Shown here piece by piece: positions 33,665 to 44,200 of a stretch of 64,000 nucleotides of DNA. The stretch lies in contig NZ_JALBGC010000001.1 of NCBI RefSeq assembly GCF_022631375.1, forward strand, positions 124,001 through 188,000, in the 5' to 3' direction. Source of the stretch: Hymenobacter cyanobacteriorum (GTDB taxonomy: Bacteria > Bacteroidota > Bacteroidia > Cytophagales > Hymenobacteraceae). Position numbers and translations under genes: made by a program. The notes beneath the pieces were generated by a model. It was not told where the DNA came from. It searched no databases and saw nothing but the letters and a program-made list of their open reading frames with translations. The stretch's first letter is position 1. Each line of letters starts with the position of its first letter.

Positions 33665-35056
33665 ATGTCAACTATTAGCTCCGCATCTTTATTGCCCGCC
33701 ATCAATGCTGCTCCGGTGTTGGCCGATGCGCGGCTGCACTACGTGCTGCGTCACTTTGCACTAGCGTACGAGGCCGTGCCTGCAGGACTGATTGGTTACG
33801 CCGATACTCAACAATCCATTACGGTTGCGGATGCGGCGGCTGGTTTTTTTCAGGCTCAGGAGCCTTACCCGGCGGCTCCGAATTACCGGGAGTGGGCGGG
33901 CCAGCGAGTGCCTGTTTTCTTCGACGCTCAACCGGCTTTACCCTTGCTTGAGTTGGCGCCGGGCCGCTGCCGCATCAATGCGGACCTGATATCAGCCGCC
34001 TTCTACCTGCTCAGCGGCTGGCAGGAATATTATTCCGATTCCCGCGACCGACACGGGCGCTTCCCCTACGCAGCTAGTGTGCAGAAGCGCTACGGATTCG
34101 TGGCGTTGCCGGTGGTGAACTACTACTTCGACGTGTTGCGGGCAGCCGTAGAGTACGTAACCGGCCAACCGCTGCGGCCCCGTCGCTGGGCCGGCGGCGC
34201 ACCTGTCGCCGCCTTCATCAGCCACGACATCGACAACCTGCGCAGTTCCTGGAAAGTGCCGGCCAAAGCCGACCTGAAAGCCGTCCGCCTCCTGCGCTTC
34301 GGCCGGCGGCTGTGGCGGCACCTGACGCAGCCCGATGCCTGGGACAACCTGGAAACCGTGGCCGCTACTGTCGCCAGCTACGGGGCACGCTCCACGTTCT
34401 TCATCCTGCCCGAGCACCGGCCCGGAGCCGACGGCACCCCAAATGCTGACTACCGAATTGACCGACCCTTGTGGCGGCGCTTCCTTCATTTGGCTTCGCA
34501 GGGGTTCGAACTGGCGTTGCACGGCAGCATCGGTACCGCCACGGACTTTGCCCGCCTTTCGTCGGAGCAAAGCGAAACGTTTGCCGAGCCTGCCTCCGGC
34601 ATCCGCTTCCACTACCTGCGGTGGGAACCCCGCCAAACGCCAATGCAGTTAGAAGCGCTGGTTATGGCTGGCCTGCGCTACGATGCGGCCTTAGGCTTTG
34701 CCGAGCACTACGGCTTTCGGCATTCGTACTGTCACCCCTTCTATCCGTTCGATTTTACCCGAGGGCAGCCCCACTCCTTTCTTGAAATTCCGCTTCAGGT
34801 CATGGATGCTACCTTGCACCATCCGAACTACTTACAGCTACGGGCCGACGAAATTTTACCCGCGCTTCAGCCGATGTTGGCTGAGATTGAGAAGTTCGGC
34901 GGTGTAGCCAGCATCCTCTGGCACAACGACCATTTCGACCCGGCCAATATTCTCACGGGCCCGCGCCAGTTCGCCGAAATTATGGCCTATTTGCAGCAGC
35001 GCGGCGCGGCTTTTCTCACCGGAAGCCAGATTGTGGCCGACCTTTGCGGCGCGTAG
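33665..35056 (+). CDS. Polysaccharide deacetylase family protein
   Basis: 463 residues. The NodB-like barrel begins near residue 178: VAAFISHDIDNLR with the metal-binding Asp pair, GARSTFFILPEH, GFELALHGSI with the His, and a late SILWHNDHFDPANI with further His. The N-terminal 170 residues (YADTQQSITVADAAAGFF, GRFPYAASVQKRYGF) form a separate domain that is common in polysaccharide deacetylase-like proteins of surface glycan loci. It probably removes acetyl groups from the glycan or a precursor. Base use is slightly less GC-rich than its neighbours. Confidence 0.83.
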   Translation: MSTISSASLLPAINAAPVLADARLHYVLRHFALAYEAVPAGLIGYADTQQSITVADAAAGFFQAQEPYPAAPNYREWAGQRVPVFFDAQPALPLLELAPGRCRINADLISAAFYLLSGWQEYYSDSRDRHGRFPYAASVQKRYGFVALPVVNYYFDVLRAAVEYVTGQPLRPRRWAGGAPVAAFISHDIDNLRSSWKVPAKADLKAVRLLRFGRRLWRHLTQPDAWDNLETVAATVASYGARSTFFILPEHRPGADGTPNADYRIDRPLWRRFLHLASQGFELALHGSIGTATDFARLSSEQSETFAEPASGIRFHYLRWEPRQTPMQLEALVMAGLRYDAALGFAEHYGFRHSYCHPFYPFDFTRGQPHSFLEIPLQVMDATLHHPNYLQLRADEILPALQPMLAEIEKFGGVASILWHNDHFDPANILTGPRQFAEIMAYLQQRGAAFLTGSQIVADLCGA

Positions 35057-35135
35057 CGCTTGCTTTCGCTTGCATCATTTCCAGCAGGCAGGCTGAAGCA
35101 ACCTTTGCGCAATTACTCATTTACCAACTAACCGT

Positions 35136-36614
35136 TTGGGCATCGTTCAACGCCAGGGCATCCGCAACACCCTGATTTCCTACGTCGGCCTGGCCATCGG
35201 CTTTGCTAACACCATTCTGGTGCTGCCGCGCCTACTTTCGCCCGCCCAGATTGGCCTCACGGCCAGCGTGTTGCTGCCGCTGGCCACCATTGGGGCGCAG
35301 GTGGCTTCGTTTGGGTTTGCCAACATGGGCATCCGGTATTTTCCGTTTTTCCGGAACCAGGGGCGCAACCATGCAGGCTTCCTGCCGCTGTTGCTGGGGC
35401 CGCCGCTGCTGGGTTTTGTGGTGGTGGCGCTGGCGCTGCTGCTGAGTAAGCCGCTGCTGCTGCAATGGTACGCCAAAGGCGACGCGGCTTTGCTGGCACC
35501 GCACTACCTGGCAGCTATTGCGCTGGCAGGCTGCATCATGCTGGGCTCGTTGCAGGATGCTTACCTGCGGGCGCTTTACCACACGTCCTTTTCCTCATTC
35601 TGCCAGGAAATCCTGCTGCGCCTGATGCTCGTGGGCGCGGCCGTGGCTTATAGCCAGGGCGTTATCAGCTTCCACGGCTTCGTGCTGGCCTACGTGGGGG
35701 CATATGCAGTGGTGGCCGTGCTGCTGGCCATTTACCTGGCCGCCATCGGCGAGTTGCACCTGCGGCCCACGCGGGCCGCGCTGCGCATCAAGCCCTTGCG
35801 CGAGATGCTGGGTTTTGGGGGCTTCGTGCTGCTGAGCAACATTTCGGGCACAGTCCTGCTCAACATCGACAGTTTGATGGTGGGCACTAAAGTCAGCCTG
35901 GCGGCGGCCGGCATCTACCTCATTGCCACCAACGTGAGCACGGCCCTGGTCCTGCCCTTCCGGGCGCTCTACAAAACGGCTTACTCCCTCATTGCTGAAT
36001 ACTGGAAAGAGGGCAACATGGCCAGGATGGCCGACTTCTACCGCCGCAGCACCCGCATCAACACGCTGCTCGGCTGCTACCTGGCGCTGGGCATCGGCCT
36101 GAATCTTAACTTCATCTACGGCCTCATCCATCGGCCCGAATACGCGGTGGGCACCACGGCCGTGCTCCTGCTGCTGGCCGGCCGGCTGTTCGATGGCATC
36201 ACTGGCGTCAATGGCATTATCGTGGCCACCTCGCCGCGCTACCGCTTCGATTTGGTTTTCAATATCTCACTCGCCGCCGCAGTAGTGGCCCTCAACTGGC
36301 TCCTGATTCCGCGCCTGGAACTGGCCGGCGCGGCGCTGGCCTACTGCATCGCGCTGGTTAGCATCAATACGGCCCGAACGTGGTTTGTGTGGCGCAAATA
36401 CGGCATGCAGCCCTTCGATGGCAGCACCATCCGCATTCTGGCCGTGGCCGTCGGCGCTGGTTTCGTGGCCTGGGTGCTGCCCGATACCGGCAACGCTTTT
36501 CTTACGCTGCTCATGCGCGGCGGCGTGCTCACAGCGCTTTATGGCGCAGGCGTTTTGCTCACTGGCACCGCACCGGAAGCAATGGAGCTATGGACGAAGG
36601 TGCGCCGCCGTTGA
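35136..36614 (+). CDS. Oligosaccharide flippase (Wzx-like)
   Basis: 492 residues with about twelve membrane spans, start at a TTG (35136) because GIVQRQGIRNTLISYVGLAI is the standard N-terminus. It matches the polysaccharide transporter family: RLLSPAQIGLTASVLLPLA, ISGTVLLNIDSLMVGTK, TNVSTALVLPFRALYKTA and RLFDGITGVNGIIVATSPR. It would flip a lipid-linked glycan across the inner membrane, completing the locus that starts with pseB. An upstream AACCTTTG is one base off the promoter consensus. Confidence 0.85.
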   Translation: MGIVQRQGIRNTLISYVGLAIGFANTILVLPRLLSPAQIGLTASVLLPLATIGAQVASFGFANMGIRYFPFFRNQGRNHAGFLPLLLGPPLLGFVVVALALLLSKPLLLQWYAKGDAALLAPHYLAAIALAGCIMLGSLQDAYLRALYHTSFSSFCQEILLRLMLVGAAVAYSQGVISFHGFVLAYVGAYAVVAVLLAIYLAAIGELHLRPTRAALRIKPLREMLGFGGFVLLSNISGTVLLNIDSLMVGTKVSLAAAGIYLIATNVSTALVLPFRALYKTAYSLIAEYWKEGNMARMADFYRRSTRINTLLGCYLALGIGLNLNFIYGLIHRPEYAVGTTAVLLLLAGRLFDGITGVNGIIVATSPRYRFDLVFNISLAAAVVALNWLLIPRLELAGAALAYCIALVSINTARTWFVWRKYGMQPFDGSTIRILAVAVGAGFVAWVLPDTGNAFLTLLMRGGVLTALYGAGVLLTGTAPEAMELWTKVRRR

Positions 36615-36639
36615 GCTTGCCCCTTGCTCTGTGTATTCA

Positions 36640-36719
36640 GTTAAAAGTTAAAAGAGAGGAGTTAAAAATTAAACCCGTGGCTGGTTCAACTTTTAACTCC
36701 TCTCTTTTAACTTTTAACT
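36640..36719. repeat. Family B word-type palindrome between convergent genes
   Basis: GTTAAAA-GTTAAAA-GAGAGGA words on the left, TCCTCTCTTTTAACTTTTAA on the right. Low-GC, 7-bp periodic. It lies between the flippase and the convergent arsM end. Confidence 0.8.
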
Positions 36720-36723
36720 CCAT

Positions 36724-37773
36724 CTAGCAGCAGCTGCCGCTCACTGCCTCGCCCGCGGCCACGGCTACTGGCGAAGGGCCGCAGTCGAACAGGCCGAAGT
36801 GCTGGCTGGTATCACCCAGCACTTTGAAGTGGGGGGCGTAGCGGGTATCGGCCACCATGGCGGCAGTATTGCCGCACACGAGCATGGGACGGCCGGTTTC
36901 GAAGGTGTGATGGTCGTCGAGCACGAACTGGTGGGGCTGGCCGGGCACAGTGCCGAGGTAAGTAGCCACCTGGCCGTGGTCCTCGCACTTGTCTTCGATG
37001 TCGAGTTTGAAGGCGCGCACCGTGAGCGAATAGAAGCCGATATTGCCCACCTTGGCCTCAATCTCGGGATTGTTGATGGTGAGGCGACGGCTGCTCATCA
37101 GGCGGTAGTCGTTGATGCCCAAGCGCAGCAGCAGGCGGCGGAAGTCTTCGGTGTACATCGCGCCGCTCAGGCATTCGCCGTACAGTACGGGGTCCTGGCG
37201 CAGGGTTTCGGGCACGCGGCGGTCGGCAAATACGTCGGCGATGAACAGCTCGCCGCCGGGCTTCAGCACCCGAAAAATCTCGCGGTAGGTGGCTTCCTTA
37301 TCGGTGCTCAGGTTGAGCACGCAATTGCTCACCACCAAGTCCACGCTGTTGTCGGCGATGTTGGCCGATTTCAGGTCTTCGATGTAGCCGTGGCGGAACT
37401 CCACGTTGGGCTTCGAATAGCCGAAGGTAACGGTGTGCGCGTCGATGTGGCGCCGGGCCACGTCAAGTTGCTCCTCGGTCATGTCAACGCCGATAACGTA
37501 GCCGTTTTCCCCCACCAGCTTCGAGAGCAGGTACGCATCGCGGCCCGAGCCGGAGCCCAAATCCAGCACCGTGATGCCTTCGATGGCTTCGGGAATGCAC
37601 ACGCCGCAGCCGTAGTATTTGTCGAGCACCTCGGGCTCCAACTGCGACAGAATGCGGCGGTGGGCCAGCGGAATATCATCGGTGCAGCAGGCGTTGGTGA
37701 GCAGGTCCTGGCTGGTTTGCAGCTGGTTGCCGTAGTAGTCCTGTACCTGGGCGCGGGTTTCGGGAGAAGCCAT
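36724..37773 (-). CDS. arsM: Arsenite methyltransferase
   Basis: 349 residues from the ATG at 37773. SAM-dependent enzyme that methylates As(III). The SAM motif is VLDLGSGSGRDAYLL, followed by GVDMTEEQLDVARRH. The As-binding cysteines fit the ArsM pattern: Cys29/30 (NACCTDD), Cys56/59 (YYGCGVCIP), Cys151 (SNCVLNLS) and Cys201 (GECLSGAMY). The tail ends SGSCC, another possible metal-binding pair. It is the last gene of a run that includes the RND metal pump, suggesting a metal/metalloid resistance block. A one-mismatch promoter (CGAAAATA on plus) is at 37803. Confidence 0.9.
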   Translation of the reverse strand: MASPETRAQVQDYYGNQLQTSQDLLTNACCTDDIPLAHRRILSQLEPEVLDKYYGCGVCIPEAIEGITVLDLGSGSGRDAYLLSKLVGENGYVIGVDMTEEQLDVARRHIDAHTVTFGYSKPNVEFRHGYIEDLKSANIADNSVDLVVSNCVLNLSTDKEATYREIFRVLKPGGELFIADVFADRRVPETLRQDPVLYGECLSGAMYTEDFRRLLLRLGINDYRLMSSRRLTINNPEIEAKVGNIGFYSLTVRAFKLDIEDKCEDHGQVATYLGTVPGQPHQFVLDDHHTFETGRPMLVCGNTAAMVADTRYAPHFKVLGDTSQHFGLFDCGPSPVAVAAGEAVSGSCC

Positions 37774-37866
37774 ATGTAGTAGGGGAATTCGATAGTTGAG
37801 GCCGAAAATACGTTGCGTTGGGAACAACTGGTTTGGCGGCCCGAAGTTCTTTCATTAGCGCAAGCA

Positions 37867-37894
37867 GTAGCGCGGACTACAGAGTCCGCGCTAC
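37867..37894. repeat. Family C short palindrome
   Basis: GTAGCGCGGACT, loop ACAG, AGTCCGCGCTAC: a perfect 12-bp stem. It looks like the long forms at 31184 and 41209 with the middle removed. Confidence 0.82.
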
Positions 37895-37898
37895 AGGC

Positions 37899-40800
37899 CT
37901 ATGCGCCTACCAGCACCGGCTCCTCCCGCTTCCGCCGTTTCGGGGCCGGCCCGTTCTGGTTCATCTCGCGGTAGAAGAAGGCGAAGATGAGCGGGAAAAT
38001 CAGCAGCGTGAGTACCGTGGCCGTTACCAGCCCGCCGATGACGACGATGGCCAGCGGTTTCTGCGTTTCGGAGCCGATGCCGGTGCTGAGGGCCGCCGGA
38101 AACAGGCCAATCATCGCCATAAGGGCCGTCATCACCACGGGGCGCACGCGGGAGGCCACGCCCAGGCGCAGGCTGTCGGCGAGGCTCATTTTCTTGCGCA
38201 GGTTTTCCTTGAACACGGTGATGAGCACGATGCCGTTCTGAATACATATCCCGAGCAAGGCGATGAAGCCAATGCCAGCCGAAATCGAGAAGTTCACGCC
38301 CGTGAGGTGCAGCGCCGCGATGCCGCCGATGAGGGCAAAGGGCACGTTGGCCAGCACCAGCGCGGCGTCTTTGCCGTTGCCGAAGGTGATGAATAACAGG
38401 ATGAAGATGATGACCAGCGACACCGGCACTACCTGCGAAAGGCGCTTGGTCGCCCGCACCTGGTTCTCAAATTCGCCGGCCCACTCAATGCGGTATCCCT
38501 TGCCGAGCTTGATGGTCTGGTCCATTTTCTTCTGCGCCTCGGCGATGGTAGAGCCCATGTCGCGGTCGCGGATGGAGAACTTCACCGCGATAAAGCGCTG
38601 GCCGTTGTCGTGGTACACGAAGGCCGGGCCGTTGCTGGTGCCGATGTCGGCAATTTCCTTCAGCGCCACCTTGCTGCCGCGAATGGTGGGCACGCGCAGT
38701 TCGCCGATTTTGCCTTCGCTGTCGCGGTCCTGCTTGGGGTAGCGCACCGTCACGTCGAACTTGCGCTCGCCCTCGTAAATCTGAGTCGCAGCTTTGCCGC
38801 CCACGGCCATCTCCACTACCGTTTGGGCATCAGCCGTTTGCACCCCGTAGGCAGCCATGCGGGTCTGGTCGAGGCGCACGCTCATTTCGGGCTGGCCCAA
38901 GTTGCGCAGAATGCCGAGGTCCTTCACGCCGCGCACGCCGCCGAGCACCTTCATCACCTCGTTGGCCTTGCCGTCGAGTTCCTTCAGGTCATTGCCGAAA
39001 ATCTTTACGGCCAGCGCCGCATTAATGCCCGCCACGGCCTCCTCCACGTTGTCGATGATGGGCTGCGAATAGTTGAAAATGATGCCGGGGTACTCCTTCA
39101 ACTTCTTGTCCATCTCGTCAATCAGCTGCTCCTTGGTGATGTTACGCTTCCACTCCTCCTTGGGCTTGAGGTTGACCTGCGCCTGCACGTAGTAGATGCC
39201 CGAAGGGTCGGTGCCATCATTGGAGCGACCGGTCTGGCTCAGCACCGACGTTACTTCCGGAAACGAGCGCAGGATGCGGCGGTAGTTAGCTGCCATCTTG
39301 TTCGTTTCCGTCAAAGAAGATGACATGGGCAGCTTGGTTTCTACCCACAGCGCGCCCTCGTTCAGCTCCGGCAGAAACTCCGAACCCAGGAAATTGAACG
39401 AGTACAAGCCCGCCACCACCACGGCCATCGTCACGCCGAAGCTCAGCAGCTTGTGGCGGTAAGTGAAGCCGAAAGCACTCGTCACGATATTGTCAAAGAA
39501 GCTCACAATCGGGTTGTGCTTCTCCTTCACGTTCTTGTTCAGCAGCAGCGAGCACAGCACCGGCACCAGCGTGAGCGTCAGAATCAGCGCGCCCACCAGC
39601 GCAAAGCCCAGCGTGTAGGCTAGTGGACTGAACATCTTGCCCTCCACTTTCTCGAAGGCAAAAATCGGCAGCAAACAGGTCAGGATGATGAGCTTGGCGA
39701 AGAACACGGCCTTGCCCAGCTCGCCGCCGGTCTTGCGAATCAGCCCGAGCTTGGCCAGCTTGTTGAACTTCTCCATCCCCACCTTCTCGGCCTTGTGGTC
39801 GAGCACTACGAAAATGCCCTCCACCATCACCACCGCCCCATCGATGATGATGCCGAAGTCAATTGCGCCCATACTGAGCAGGTTGGCGCTCATGCCCTTC
39901 AGCCGCAGGCATACGAAGGCGAATAGCAGCGCCAGCGGCACCACCACGCCCACGATGAGCGTGGTGCGCCAGTCGGCCATAAATAGGAGCACAATGAGCG
40001 TCACCAGCACAATGCCCTCAATCAGGTTGTGAATCACGGTGTGCGTGCAGTGCTCCATCAGCACGTCGCGGTCGTAGAACGTCTTGAGGTAGACGCCGCT
40101 GGGCAGCACTTTCTCGTTGAGCTCCGCGATTTTGGCTTTCACGCGGCCCAGCACCTCGGCGGGGTTCTCGCCCTTGCGCATAATCACGATGCCCTCCACC
40201 ACGTCGCCCTGGTCGTCGAGGCCGGCCTGGCCCACGCGCGGGGCGTTGCTTTCGGTCACGCGGGCTACGTTGCGCACCAGCACGGGCACGTTGTTGATGT
40301 CCTTGACGATGATGTTGCCGATATCCTCCGGCTTGGTTAGCAGGCCGATGCCGCGCACCACGTAGCTCTGCGAGTTCTTCTCAATCACGTCGCCGCCCAC
40401 GTTCAGGTTCGATTTCTGCACGGCGTCGTACACCTCCAGCGGGGTCATGTCGTACTTGGCCAGCATCGCAGGGTTCACACTGATTTCGTACACCTTACGC
40501 GTGCCGCCGAAGGCCGCAATGTCGGCCACACCGGGCACCGATTTCAGCTGCCGCTCCACCGTCCAGTCCTGAATGGCGAGCAACTCATTGGTGGTGCGCG
40601 GGGTCCGGCTCTGCACCGTGTAGCGGAAAATCTCGCCCGTCGGCCCGTACGGCGGCTGCACGTGCGAGTCGCAGCCGGCCGGTAGGTTCACGCCGCTCAA
40701 CAGGTTGTTCACCTGCTGCCGGGCGAAGAAGTCCTCCACGTTGTCCTCGAAGTTTATCTTGAGCACCGACAAGCCAAACATGCTGATGCTCCGCATGTTG

Positions 40801-41048
40801 CTTTTCATCTGCACCGAGTTCATGGCCACCTCAATTGGCGTGCTCACGAACCGCTCCACCTCTTCGGCCGAGCGGCCGGGCCAGAGGCTCACGATAATCA
40901 TCTGGGTATTCGTAACGTCGGGAAACGCCTCGATGGGCGTGTGCAGGTAGCTGTAGCTGCCGCCCGCCACCAGCAGCGCCGTCATGAAAAAGATGAAGAA
41001 GCGGTTCTTCAGCGAGAAACCGACGATACCGGATATAAACTTATTCAT
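37899..41048 (-). CDS. CzcA-type heavy-metal RND efflux pump (second copy)
   Basis: 1049 residues, full RND length with two sets of six membrane spans. Inner-membrane proton antiporter that pumps divalent metal ions to a TolC-type channel. The TM4 motif DFGIIIDGAVVMVEG carries the three acidic residues of the Co/Zn/Cd (HME1) type, not the Cu/Ag CusA type. It starts with KFISGIVGFSLKNRFFIFFM and has TPIEAFPDVTNTQ, VQPPYGPTGEIFRYT and the second-half GFIALLGICIQNGIVLI. It is separated from its paralogue by a terminator hairpin and palindrome, so it could be transcribed separately. Its C-terminus ends APKRRKREEPVLVGA. Confidence 0.92.
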   Translation of the reverse strand: MNKFISGIVGFSLKNRFFIFFMTALLVAGGSYSYLHTPIEAFPDVTNTQMIIVSLWPGRSAEEVERFVSTPIEVAMNSVQMKSNMRSISMFGLSVLKINFEDNVEDFFARQQVNNLLSGVNLPAGCDSHVQPPYGPTGEIFRYTVQSRTPRTTNELLAIQDWTVERQLKSVPGVADIAAFGGTRKVYEISVNPAMLAKYDMTPLEVYDAVQKSNLNVGGDVIEKNSQSYVVRGIGLLTKPEDIGNIIVKDINNVPVLVRNVARVTESNAPRVGQAGLDDQGDVVEGIVIMRKGENPAEVLGRVKAKIAELNEKVLPSGVYLKTFYDRDVLMEHCTHTVIHNLIEGIVLVTLIVLLFMADWRTTLIVGVVVPLALLFAFVCLRLKGMSANLLSMGAIDFGIIIDGAVVMVEGIFVVLDHKAEKVGMEKFNKLAKLGLIRKTGGELGKAVFFAKLIILTCLLPIFAFEKVEGKMFSPLAYTLGFALVGALILTLTLVPVLCSLLLNKNVKEKHNPIVSFFDNIVTSAFGFTYRHKLLSFGVTMAVVVAGLYSFNFLGSEFLPELNEGALWVETKLPMSSSLTETNKMAANYRRILRSFPEVTSVLSQTGRSNDGTDPSGIYYVQAQVNLKPKEEWKRNITKEQLIDEMDKKLKEYPGIIFNYSQPIIDNVEEAVAGINAALAVKIFGNDLKELDGKANEVMKVLGGVRGVKDLGILRNLGQPEMSVRLDQTRMAAYGVQTADAQTVVEMAVGGKAATQIYEGERKFDVTVRYPKQDRDSEGKIGELRVPTIRGSKVALKEIADIGTSNGPAFVYHDNGQRFIAVKFSIRDRDMGSTIAEAQKKMDQTIKLGKGYRIEWAGEFENQVRATKRLSQVVPVSLVIIFILLFITFGNGKDAALVLANVPFALIGGIAALHLTGVNFSISAGIGFIALLGICIQNGIVLITVFKENLRKKMSLADSLRLGVASRVRPVVMTALMAMIGLFPAALSTGIGSETQKPLAIVVIGGLVTATVLTLLIFPLIFAFFYREMNQNGPAPKRRKREEPVLVGA

Positions 41049-41172
41049 GCAAGTGCGAGGTGAGAAGTTGGGCAGCGGTACCGGCGAAATGGCGTTGGGC
41101 CCGGCCGTAAAATGAGAATCTGGTGAAAAGTTGATGAGAAAACAATGAGTGTTTTATGAAGAGCCGGGCACG

Positions 41173-41207
41173 AAAAAGCCCGCTACCTGATGAGGCAGCG
41201 GGCTTTT
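41173..41207. terminator. Hairpin terminator between the two RND pumps
   Basis: AAAAAGCCCGCTACCTGATG then AGGCAGCGGGCTTTT: a 14-bp stem with one mismatch, flanked by A- and T-runs. It can stop transcription coming from the upstream pump gene on the minus strand. Confidence 0.75.
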
Positions 41208-41208
41208 C

Positions 41209-41284
41209 TGTAGCGTGGACTCTGCGAGTCCACGCTTGGCGGGAGTCATTCGGGCGGACGCGGACTCGCAGAGTCCACGCTACA
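41209..41284. repeat. Family C nested palindrome, long form
   Basis: TGTAGCGTGGACTCTGCGAG then TCCACGC and a mirrored right arm ending GAGTCCACGCTACA. It touches the stop codon (41285) of the first RND pump. The GTGG/CCAC bases are changed together relative to 31184 (GCGG/CCGC). Confidence 0.85.
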
Positions 41285-44200
41285 TTAATGCGCGGCCACC
41301 GGCTCCACGTAGCCTTTTTCGCCGGGCAGCGGCACGTACTTGGTGTGTTCCGCGCGGTAGAAGCGCTCGAACACCAGCGGGAACACGAAGAGCGTGAGGA
41401 TGGTACCCGTTATCAGGCCACCAATTACTACGATGGCCAACGGCTTCGACGTCTCCGAGCCGATGCCCGTGGAGATGGCAGCCGGCATCAGGCCGATGGT
41501 GGCCATGAGGGCCGTCATCACTACGGGGCGCACCCGCGAAATCACCCCTTCGTTGATGCTGTGGTCGAGCGAGTGCTTTTTCACCAAGTTCTGCTTGAAT
41601 ACGGATATCAAAATCACGCCGTTCTGAATACAAATACCGAACAAGGCAATGAAGCCAATACCGGCCGAAATCGAGAAGTTGGTGTGCGTGATGAGTAGCG
41701 CCGCGATGCCGCCGATGATGGCGAACGGCACGTTGAGCAGCACCAGCCCGGCATCTTTCAGGTTGCCGAAGAGGATAAACAGGATGAAAAAGATAAGCCC
41801 CAGCGAAATGGGCACCACCTGCGAGAGGCGCTGCGTGGCGCGGCGCTGGTTCTCGAAGTCGCCGGTCCATTTCTGCTCGTAGCCGGTGGGCAGCTTCACG
41901 TGGCGGTTCACTTTTTCCTGGGCCTCGGCGATGGTCGAGCCCATGTCGCGGCCGCGAATACTGAACTTGACGGCGGCGAAGCGGCGGTTGTCGTCGCGGT
42001 AAATCAGGCTGGGGCCGGTGACGGAGCCGATGTTGGCGATTTCGGAAAGCGGAATGGTTTTGCCGCTCTGGGTGGGCACCATCAGGGCCGCAATTTCGGT
42101 GGGCGTCTGGCGGAACTGGGGCTCGTAGCGCACCCGAATGGGGAATTTGCGCTCGCCCTCATACAGTTGCGTGGCTTCCTTGCCGCCCACGGCCATTTCG
42201 AGCACCGAGTTGGCATCCGATTTATCCACGCCGTAGCTGGCCATGCGGCGCTCGTCGAGGTCGACGTGGAACTCGGGCTGGCCGATGTTGCGCAGCACGC
42301 CGAGGTCATCGATGCCCTTCACGGTTTTCAGCACCTCGTACACCTCGCGGGCCTTGGCCTCCAGCGTGGCCAGGTCGGTACCGTAGATTTTCACCGCAAT
42401 CGAGCCCTTCACGCCCGAGGCGGCTTCTTCCACGTTGTCGGTGATGGGCTGCGAGAAGTTGAAATCGACACCCGTAAACTTGTCGAGCTTGGCCTTCATC
42501 CGCTCCACCAAATCTTCGCGGTAAGCCTTGGACTTCATCTTCTTCTCCACCTCGGGCGTGTGCTTGAGCTGCACCAGAAACTCGTTGTTGTAGAAGCCCG
42601 TGGGGTCGGTGCCGTCGTTGGGGCGGCCAGTCTGGCTCACTACGTCGCTCACCTCGGGGAAGCTCAGGAAGTCACGCCGCATCTGGTTGCACAGCTCGTT
42701 CGATGATTCCAGGCTGATGCTGAGCGGCAACTGCGCCCGTACGTAAATCGAGCCTTCGTTCAGCTCCGGCAGGAATTCCGAACCCAGAAACGAGAAGGAA
42801 TACAGGCCCAGCGCCGTTACCACGAAGGCGATGATGAGCGTGGCCGTTTTGCGGGCGTAGGTGAAGCGAAAGAAGCGGTTGGCCCCGTTGTTCACGCCGC
42901 GCACGAAGAAGTTGTCCTTCTCCTTCACGTTCTTTTTCAGCAGGATGCTCACCAGCACCGGCACCAGCGTGAGGGTGAAAATCAGCGCACCCAGCAGGGC
43001 GAAGCCCAGCGTCCAGGCCAGCGGTGAGAACACCTTGCCCTCCACTTTCTCGAAGGAGAAAATGGGTAGCAACGCCGTGATAATAATGGCTTTGGCAAAG
43101 AAGATGGACTTGCCCATGTCGCGGCCCGACTTCTTGATGAGCCCCAGCTTGGAAAGCTTGTTGAACCGCTCCATGCCCAGCTCGTGCGCCTTGTGGTCGA
43201 GGGCCACGAACAGGCCTTCCACCATCACCACCGCGCCGTCGATGATGATACCGAAGTCGATGGCGCCCATGCTCAGCAGGTTGGCACTCATGCCGCGCAG
43301 CCGCAGGCAGATGAAGGCAAACAGCAGCGCCAGCGGGATAATCACCGACACAATCACCGTCGTCCGCCAGTCGGCCATGAACAGGAAGACAATGAGCGTG
43401 ACCAGCACGATGCCTTCCATCAGGTTGTGAATCACCGTTTCCGTGGAAAAATCGATGAGCTGCTGGCGGTCGTAGAAGGTTTTCATCTTCACGTCGGGCG
43501 GCAGGATTTTCGAGTTCAGCTCGGCCACTTTATCGTGCAGGCGGGCAATAACTTCCGAGGGGTTTTCGCCCTTGCGCATCACCACAATGCCTTCCAGCTT
43601 GTCGTCCTCAAACCCGCGGCCGACCTGGCCCAAACGCGGCAGGGCGCTTTCAGTCACTTTGGCCACGTCGCGCACCAGAATGGGCACGCCGTTCACATTC
43701 TTAATCACCGTGTTGGTGATGTCGGAGATGTTGTTCAGCAGGCCGATGCCGCGCACCACGTAGTTCTGCTGGCCCTGGTTTATCACGTCGCCGCCCACGT
43801 TGATGTTGGAACGCTGCACGGCATTGTACAGGTCGAGCGGCGTGAGGCCGAAATCCTGCAGCTTGCCGGGGTTCACCGCAATTTCGTAGTCCTTCACCTC
43901 GCCGCCGAAGCTGTTCACGTCGGCCACGCCGGGCACGGCCTTCAGGTTACGCTCAATTACCCAGTCCTGCAGGGTTTTGAGCTCGCGCACGGTTTTGGTT
44001 TTGCTTTCCAACGTGTAGCGGTAGATTTCGCCGGTGGGGCCGTAGGGCGGCTGCACGTCGGGCGTGATGCCATCGGGCAGGTCCACCTCACGCAGCAGGT
44101 TGTTCACCTGCGGGCGGGCAAAGGCGTCGTCCACGCCATCGTCAAAAATCACCTTCACCACCGACAGCCCAAACAGCGTGGTGCTGCGTACCGAAGCCTT

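Noticed and set aside
36799..37779. A 326-codon plus-strand open frame
   Set aside because: It is antisense to arsM, whose cysteine pattern identifies the real gene.
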